NCBI RefSeq assembly: GCF_934560975.1
Contig: NZ_CAKTFO010000021.1
Coordinates: forward strand, 1 to 48,816
Reading direction: 5' to 3'
Length of the DNA: 48,816 nt
From: an uncultured Sphingomonas sp.
GTDB taxonomy: Bacteria; Pseudomonadota; Alphaproteobacteria; Sphingomonadales; Sphingomonadaceae
Shown here: in pieces, positions 42,629-48,816 of the stretch
Layout: every line of letters starts with the position of its first letter
Numbering within the stretch: the stretch's first letter is position 1
Translations under genes and position numbers: made by a program
Notes under the pieces: generated by a model
The model's input: only the letters and a program-made list of their open reading frames with translations
What the model was told of the DNA's origin: nothing
Database searches by the model: none

Positions 42629-43992
42629 GCCAGCGCCTCCTTCAACGCGGAGGCCAGGGTCTGCACCTGCTCCTCCGTGGCGGTTTCCGTCACCGCGACG
42701 ATCAGGCCGTTCTCACGCCCCTCGCCTTCCTCGAACAGGCGGCTGAGCGCCACGCCGGCAAGGATGCCCTTGTCCGCCAGCGCCCGTACCACCGGCCGCG
42801 CCGGCTTGGACAGTTTCAGCGTGAATTCATTGAAGAAGGCGTCGTTCAGCAGCTCGACACCCGGCACCTTGGCCAGCACGTCCGCCGCGGCCGAGGCCTT
42901 CGCATGGTTGATCGCCGCCAGCGCACGCAGCCCCTTCTCGCCCAGCAGGGTCATGTGGATCGAGAAAGCGAGCGCGCAAAGCCCTGAATTCGTGCAGATA
43001 TTGGACGTCGCCTTCTCGCGCCGGATATGCTGCTCTCGCGTCGACAACGTCAGCACGAAGCCGCGCTTGCCGTCGGCGTCCACCGTCTGGCCGCACAGCC
43101 GGCCCGGCATCTGCCGCACATATTTGTCACGCGTCGCGAACAGGCCGAGATACGGCCCGCCGAACTGGAGGCCGACGCCGATCGACTGGCCTTCGCCCAC
43201 CACGATATCAGCGCCCATCTCGCCCGGCGACCTGATCGCGCCCAGCGCCACCGGCTCCGTCACCACCACGATCAGCAGCGCGCCCTTGGCATGGCATGCC
43301 TCGGCCAGTTCGGACAGGTCCGCCACATGGCCCAAGATGTTCGGGTTCTGGACGACGACGCAGCTGGTCTGGTCGTCGATCGCGCCGAGCAGACGCGCCA
43401 TGTCGTCACCGGGCTTGCCCTGCGCCAGCTGCGGCAGCGCGATGTCCAGCGTGTCGCCGGTGAAGCGCGCCATGGTCTTGGCGACCGAGACATAATGCGG
43501 GTGGAGGCCGGCCGACAGGATCGCCCGGGTCCGCCGCGTGATCCGCCGCGCCATGCCGATCGCCTCCCAGCAGGCGGTCGAGCCGTCATACATGGAGGCA
43601 TTGGCGACATCGCAACCGAACAGGCGCGCGACCTGCGTCTGGAACTCGAACAGCACCTGCAACGTACCCTGCGCGATTTCCGGCTGATAGGGCGTGTATG
43701 CGGTCAGGAACTCGCCACGCTGGATCAGGTGGTCGACGCTGGCCGGCACATGGTGACGATAGGCGCCCGCGCCCAGGAAGAACGGCGCATCGCCCGCCGC
43801 CAGATTCTGCTTCGCCAGCGCGCCGAGCTGCCGCTCCACCGCCATTTCGCTGGCATGGTCGGGCAGCCCTTCGACCGGCGCGGTCAGCAGCGCCTGAGCC
43901 GGCACGTCGGCGAACAGGTCTTCGATCGATCCCGCGCCGACCGTGTCGAGCATCGCCCGCCGATCGGCATCGGTGAGAGGAAGGTAGCGCAT
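42625..43992 (-). CDS. gcvPA: glycine dehydrogenase (decarboxylating) subunit 1
   Basis: A 455-residue subunit that pairs with GcvPB to form glycine decarboxylase. Landmarks are RYLPLTDADRRAML, LGAGAYRHHVPASVDHLIQRGEFLTAYTPYQPEIAQG, ANASMYDGSTACWEA, and LNTREQHIRRE-type segment (LSTREQHIRREKATSNICTN). ATG at 43992 is supported by GGAG six bases upstream, better than the GTG at 44004. It lies 43 bases after gcvH and overlaps gcvPB. Confidence 0.95.
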   Translation of the reverse strand: MRYLPLTDADRRAMLDTVGAGSIEDLFADVPAQALLTAPVEGLPDHASEMAVERQLGALAKQNLAAGDAPFFLGAGAYRHHVPASVDHLIQRGEFLTAYTPYQPEIAQGTLQVLFEFQTQVARLFGCDVANASMYDGSTACWEAIGMARRITRRTRAILSAGLHPHYVSVAKTMARFTGDTLDIALPQLAQGKPGDDMARLLGAIDDQTSCVVVQNPNILGHVADLSELAEACHAKGALLIVVVTEPVALGAIRSPGEMGADIVVGEGQSIGVGLQFGGPYLGLFATRDKYVRQMPGRLCGQTVDADGKRGFVLTLSTREQHIRREKATSNICTNSGLCALAFSIHMTLLGEKGLRALAAINHAKASAAADVLAKVPGVELLNDAFFNEFTLKLSKPARPVVRALADKGILAGVALSRLFEEGEGRENGLIVAVTETATEEQVQTLASALKEALA

Positions 43993-44035
43993 TTCGGTCT
44001 CCACCCCCGCCCGTGTCCGGGCAGGGTCAAACGCA

Positions 44036-44407
44036 TCACAGGACGGCGACGAACGCCTTGTAGCCGGTTTCGTCCATCAGGCCTTCCAACTCGCCGGCAT
44101 CGGCCAGGGTCAGCTTGAAGAACCAGCCCTCGCCCTCCGGCGCGGTGTTGACCAAAGCGGGGTCGGCCTCCAGCGCATCGTTGGCCTCCGTCACCGTGCC
44201 GGACACGGGCGCATAGACATCGGACGCGGCCTTGACCGATTCCACCACCGCCGCTTCCTTGCCCTTGCTCACTTCGGTGCCGGCCGGCGGCACCTCCACG
44301 AACACGACGTCGCCCAGCTGCGCCTGCGCATAGTCGGTGATCCCGACGGTGGCGGCGTCACCCTCGACCGAGATCCATTCATGATCCTTGGTGAAATAGA
44401 TCGTCAT
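44036..44407 (-). CDS. gcvH: glycine cleavage system H protein
   Basis: A 123-residue lipoyl carrier that shuttles the aminomethyl group between P, T and L proteins. The lipoylated lysine is K59 in VVESVKAASDVYAP. The N-terminus YFTKDHEWISVEGD and the LGDVVFVEVPPAGTEVSKG strand are standard. The start overlaps the gcvT stop (ATGA), so H and T are produced together. No gcvL (dihydrolipoyl dehydrogenase) is in the operon, as usual; it is shared with other complexes. Confidence 0.96.
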   Translation of the reverse strand: MTIYFTKDHEWISVEGDAATVGITDYAQAQLGDVVFVEVPPAGTEVSKGKEAAVVESVKAASDVYAPVSGTVTEANDALEADPALVNTAPEGEGWFFKLTLADAGELEGLMDETGYKAFVAVL

Positions 44408-45525
44408 TGCGGGGCTCCCTTGCGAACATAGCGATGCGGCACGAACGGCATCGGCGTGACCGTTGCGGCGAGGCGCTTGCCCCGCACTTCGATGTGGAGG
44501 GTCGTGCCGGGCGCGGCATGCGCAGCCTCGACGAACCCCATGGCGATCGGCGCGCCCACGGTCGGCGCGAAGCCGCCGGAGGTGACGGTGCCGACCTTGG
44601 CGTCGCCGGCAAAGATCTCCGCCCCCTCGCGCGCGGGCAGGCGGCCCTCGATGGCGAAGCCGACCCGCTTCGTCGCCGCGCCCTCGGCCAGTTCGCGCAG
44701 GATCGTGTCGGCGGCGGGGAAGCCGCCTTCCGCCCGGCGACGCTTCGACACGGCAAAGCCCAGATCGGCGGCGGCCGGATTGATGTGGGTGTCCAGGTCA
44801 TGGCCGTAGAGCGGCAGCCCGGCCTCCAGCCGCAGGCTGTCGCGCGCGCCGAGGCCGATCGGCTTCACCTCCGGCTGTTCGGCCAGCAACGTGGCGAACA
44901 TCTCGATCGAATGGGCCGGCAGCGAGATTTCGAACCCGTCCTCGCCGGTGTAACCGGAACGGCTGATCCACAACGGATGCTCGCCATGGCCGAACAGGCC
45001 GGCGGTCATGAAGGTCAGCTTTTCGACGCCCGGCACCAGCCGCGACAGGGCCGTCACCGCCCCCGGCCCCTGCAAGGCGAGCAGGCCGTGGCTGTCCAGC
45101 GTCACCAGCGCGATGCCGGCCGGCAGCCGTTCGCGCATATAGGCGATGTCGCCATGCTTGGTGGCGCCGTTCACGACCATGTAGATATCGTCGGCGCGGC
45201 GCGTGACCATCAGGTCGTCGATAATCCCGCCCTCGCCGTTCAGCAGCAGCGAATAGCGCATCCGGTCGAGCCCGAGGCCCTGTATGTCGCCCGGCAGCAG
45301 GGCTTCCAGCGCGCCCGCCACATCGTCGCCGGACAGGACCAATTGCCCCATGTGGCTGACATCGAACAGGCCGGCATGGTCGCGCGTCCAGACATGCTCC
45401 GCCAGGATGCCTTCATACTGGATCGGCATGGAATAGCCCGCGAACGACACCATGCGGCCGCCATGCGCGCGGTGCCACGCATCCAGCGGCAGCTTCTGTA
45501 CGTCGAGTTCGTGAACGTCGCCCAT
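44404..45525 (-). CDS. gcvT: aminomethyltransferase (glycine cleavage T protein)
   Basis: A 373-residue THF-dependent enzyme that releases ammonia and forms 5,10-methylene-THF from aminomethylated GcvH. Visible are MVSFAGYSMPIQYEG, the catalytic-site region HAGLFDVSHMGQL, GIIDDLMVTRR, SRSGYTGEDGFEISLP and the C-terminal GFAIEGRLPAREG and GTVTSGGFAPTVGAPIAMGFV. AAAGGG lies eight bases before the ATG. It is the first gene after the tandem glycine riboswitch, with about 60 bases between. Confidence 0.95.
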   Translation of the reverse strand: MGDVHELDVQKLPLDAWHRAHGGRMVSFAGYSMPIQYEGILAEHVWTRDHAGLFDVSHMGQLVLSGDDVAGALEALLPGDIQGLGLDRMRYSLLLNGEGGIIDDLMVTRRADDIYMVVNGATKHGDIAYMRERLPAGIALVTLDSHGLLALQGPGAVTALSRLVPGVEKLTFMTAGLFGHGEHPLWISRSGYTGEDGFEISLPAHSIEMFATLLAEQPEVKPIGLGARDSLRLEAGLPLYGHDLDTHINPAAADLGFAVSKRRRAEGGFPAADTILRELAEGAATKRVGFAIEGRLPAREGAEIFAGDAKVGTVTSGGFAPTVGAPIAMGFVEAAHAAPGTTLHIEVRGKRLAATVTPMPFVPHRYVRKGAPQ

Positions 45526-45587
45526 CCCAATCCCTTTGCATCAGAGCACGACGGACAACGCCGGGCGGACGCCCTTTGTCTCCATCG

Positions 45588-45776
45588 CCCCCTCTGTCAC
45601 GGGACCTGAGAGCTTTCGCGTGCGACGAATCGCGCGCTTACCCCTTCGGTGGGGTGTCGGCCTGTTCAGCCACCACCCGCTTTCCAGAGCGTCGTTAACG
45701 CACGCGGTCCCTGTGACCTGAGAGATTCCGGGGCGGTTGCTCCTTCGGCGGATGGTTGCCCACCCTTCTCCCGCGT
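45588..45776 (-). promoter_or_regulatory. tandem glycine riboswitch controlling gcvTHP
   Basis: On the minus strand two glycine aptamers follow each other. The first (about 45776-45682) has GCGGGAGA, the core CCGCCGAAGGAGCAA, AATCTCTCAGGTCACAGGGA and the closing GCTCTGGAAAG. The second (about 45680-45588) has CACCGAAGGGGTAAGCG, GAAAGCTCTCAGGTCCCGTG and closing ACAGAGGGGG. These are the conserved elements of the Rfam glycine riboswitch; in other bacteria the tandem form turns on gcv genes when glycine is in excess. Between it and gcvT is a short hairpin (GGGCG/CGCCC) but no terminator with T-run, so control may act on translation. Confidence 0.93.
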
Positions 45777-45920
45777 GCGTCCTCCGGCGATTGCCCGCCG
45801 GCGACTTCGGCGACCCTGCACGGGCGGCAGATTCGCGTCAATCGGGATTTCGGCGGACGGCGACCGCCGCGACCAATTACCGCTTGCGACCGCGCGGGGG
45901 CGACGACAGACATTTCGGAC
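45777..45920. other. divergent promoter region between the riboswitch and the gene at 45921
   Basis: These 144 bases must hold the promoter for the gcv operon and probably the one for the divergent gene. I cannot identify -35/-10 elements with confidence, and no gene fits here. Confidence 0.3.
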
Positions 45921-46691
45921 ATGAGCATTGCCAGAACGGTCGTCTACTTCGCCTATCTGGGGGATGAGGGCACGGACGATGACGTGGTCCGGCGGCGCCT
46001 GTCCTTCATGGCGCGGCAATTGCAATGGCTGTCCGACCTGATCGCCCTGTCGCAACAGCGGATTGCGGTGGTGGTGCCCTATGTCGCCCCGCGCGCCTGG
46101 GACGGCGCGGTGCAGGACGCGGTGGGCGCGCATGATTTCCGGGTCGATCCCGCCTCGATCGCGGCCGAACGACGCAACCGCTTCGAATATCCGGGCTTCC
46201 TCACCCTCAAGCGGCTGGCGCAACAGTCGCCCCCGGACGATCTGCTATTCTATTGTCACAGCAAGGGGATCGTGGAGCTTTCGGACAACAAGATGGGCCT
46301 GTTCCGGCTTCACACCGCCGTGGGACTGACCGCCGACCTTCACCGCCTGAACAGCGATCCGGGCAGGACCCGGGCGGGCCTGTTCCCGTCACGTTACGGA
46401 TGGTGCTGGTACAATATCTTCTGGATCAAGGCCGGGCACATGGCCGATCTGCCGGTGGAGGAATCCGACGATCGCTACCATTTCGAGGCGCTGATCGGGG
46501 GCGTCCGGCACAAGGACGGCTATCGCGGCGTCCTGCCCCTGATCGATCGCGTGCCGGTGGAGGAAAGCGGGATCGCGGCCAAGCCCTGGTATCATGGCGG
46601 GGAAACCACCTCCCCCACGCTGCTCGCCAGCTATGACCGTTATGCCGCGATGACCTCACCCGCCGATGCCCGGAGGGACGGGCGCGGCTGA
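45921..46691 (+). CDS. glycosyltransferase-like protein of unknown function
   Basis: A 256-residue soluble protein. It begins ARTVVYFAYLGDEG, a Rossmann-like first strand. Later it has LLFYCHSKGIVELSDN, a Trp/Tyr-rich segment PSRYGWCWYNIFWIKAGHM and DRYHFEALIGG. This order (a 'HSKG' strand, then an aromatic stretch, then an acidic, ligand-like segment) recalls glycosyltransferases related to rhamnan synthesis proteins, but I cannot place it in a named family. ATG at 45921 is taken as start; the frame is open upstream through the riboswitch region on the other strand. No signal peptide. Confidence 0.6.
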   Translation: MSIARTVVYFAYLGDEGTDDDVVRRRLSFMARQLQWLSDLIALSQQRIAVVVPYVAPRAWDGAVQDAVGAHDFRVDPASIAAERRNRFEYPGFLTLKRLAQQSPPDDLLFYCHSKGIVELSDNKMGLFRLHTAVGLTADLHRLNSDPGRTRAGLFPSRYGWCWYNIFWIKAGHMADLPVEESDDRYHFEALIGGVRHKDGYRGVLPLIDRVPVEESGIAAKPWYHGGETTSPTLLASYDRYAAMTSPADARRDGRG

Positions 46692-46762
46692 CATTGGTGA
46701 GCCTTCCCTACGCCCGCGCAGGCAAGAGCCCAAGGCCACACGCGACTTGCGCCCCACCCTGG

Positions 46763-46782
46763 GCTCCTGCCTTCGCGGGAGC
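46763..46782. repeat. REP-like hairpin between convergent genes
   Basis: GCTCCTGC-CTTC-GCGGGAGC forms an 8-pair stem with one G-T pair. About 35 bases before it, AGAGCCCAAGG and, adjacent to it, CCCTGGGCTC resemble the outer arms of the pair at 33988-34060, so this looks like the same element with its first hairpin decayed. Confidence 0.65.
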
Positions 46783-46864
46783 ACTGCCTTGGATTGAGCC
46801 GGACAGGTAGACAGGTTCGCTGACCCGCCCTCTCATCACCGCTCGCGCCGGCAGGCCGCTCCGG

Positions 46865-48816
<1,952 letters not shown>

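Overview
The window is GC-rich, densely coded alphaproteobacterial chromosome, most likely from the order Sphingomonadales (Sphingomonas or a close relative). Reasons: a GapR-type DUF2312 protein, a ubiquinol-cytochrome c chaperone homologue next to a DUF177 protein and bamE, a two-subunit glycine decarboxylase, a MetH lacking its own first domain in the visible part, a large TonB-dependent receptor, and scattered paired hairpins between genes. The genus is an inference from gene content. I see no phage, insertion sequence, CRISPR array or integrase; most of the window is core genome.

Layout. 1-10.5 kb holds housekeeping genes: a tRNA-Asp cut by the window edge, an AI-2E/PerM exporter, a SleB-type wall hydrolase, a lipoprotein, ispH-thrB-rnhA, feoA-feoB behind a possible Fur site, ssb, a Nu-class GST, and the DUF177/cytochrome chaperone pair. 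10.5-17.9 kb holds bamE, the malic enzyme maeB, GapR, a membrane protein, yebC and ruvC-ruvA-ruvB. In the ruv operon ruvC appears to start at CTG and ruvA is preceded by a 17-bp tandem copy of its own start.

17.9-29.6 kb is the unusual part. Two TPR proteins with aspartyl/asparaginyl beta-hydroxylase domains, a TPR-sulfotransferase, two atypical P-loop sulfotransferase-like proteins and a TauD/SyrP-like dioxygenase surround a 1072-residue TonB-dependent receptor and a small cysteine-containing secreted protein. Nothing here resembles a complete known catabolic or biosynthetic pathway. The combination of hydroxylation, sulfation and outer-membrane uptake is the best candidate for an undescribed system: a locus that modifies either the receptor (or a small exported protein) or the ligand that the receptor imports.

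29.6-40.8 kb returns to core genes: an M23 lipoprotein, a DUF2093 protein, xseA and purD as a divergent pair whose start codons overlap, an HhH membrane protein, a CorC/HlyC-type CBS protein, a small secreted protein, the Lhr-like helicase and MBL-fold exonuclease of the ligase-associated repair set (without the ligase in view), and an atypical arginase-family hydrolase.

40.8-48.8 kb carries the glycine cleavage operon gcvT-gcvH-gcvPA-gcvPB behind a tandem glycine riboswitch, a divergent glycosyltransferase-like gene, and the C-terminal part of metH, which runs off the right edge. Glycine cleavage supplies methylene-THF, so these neighbours together serve one-carbon metabolism.
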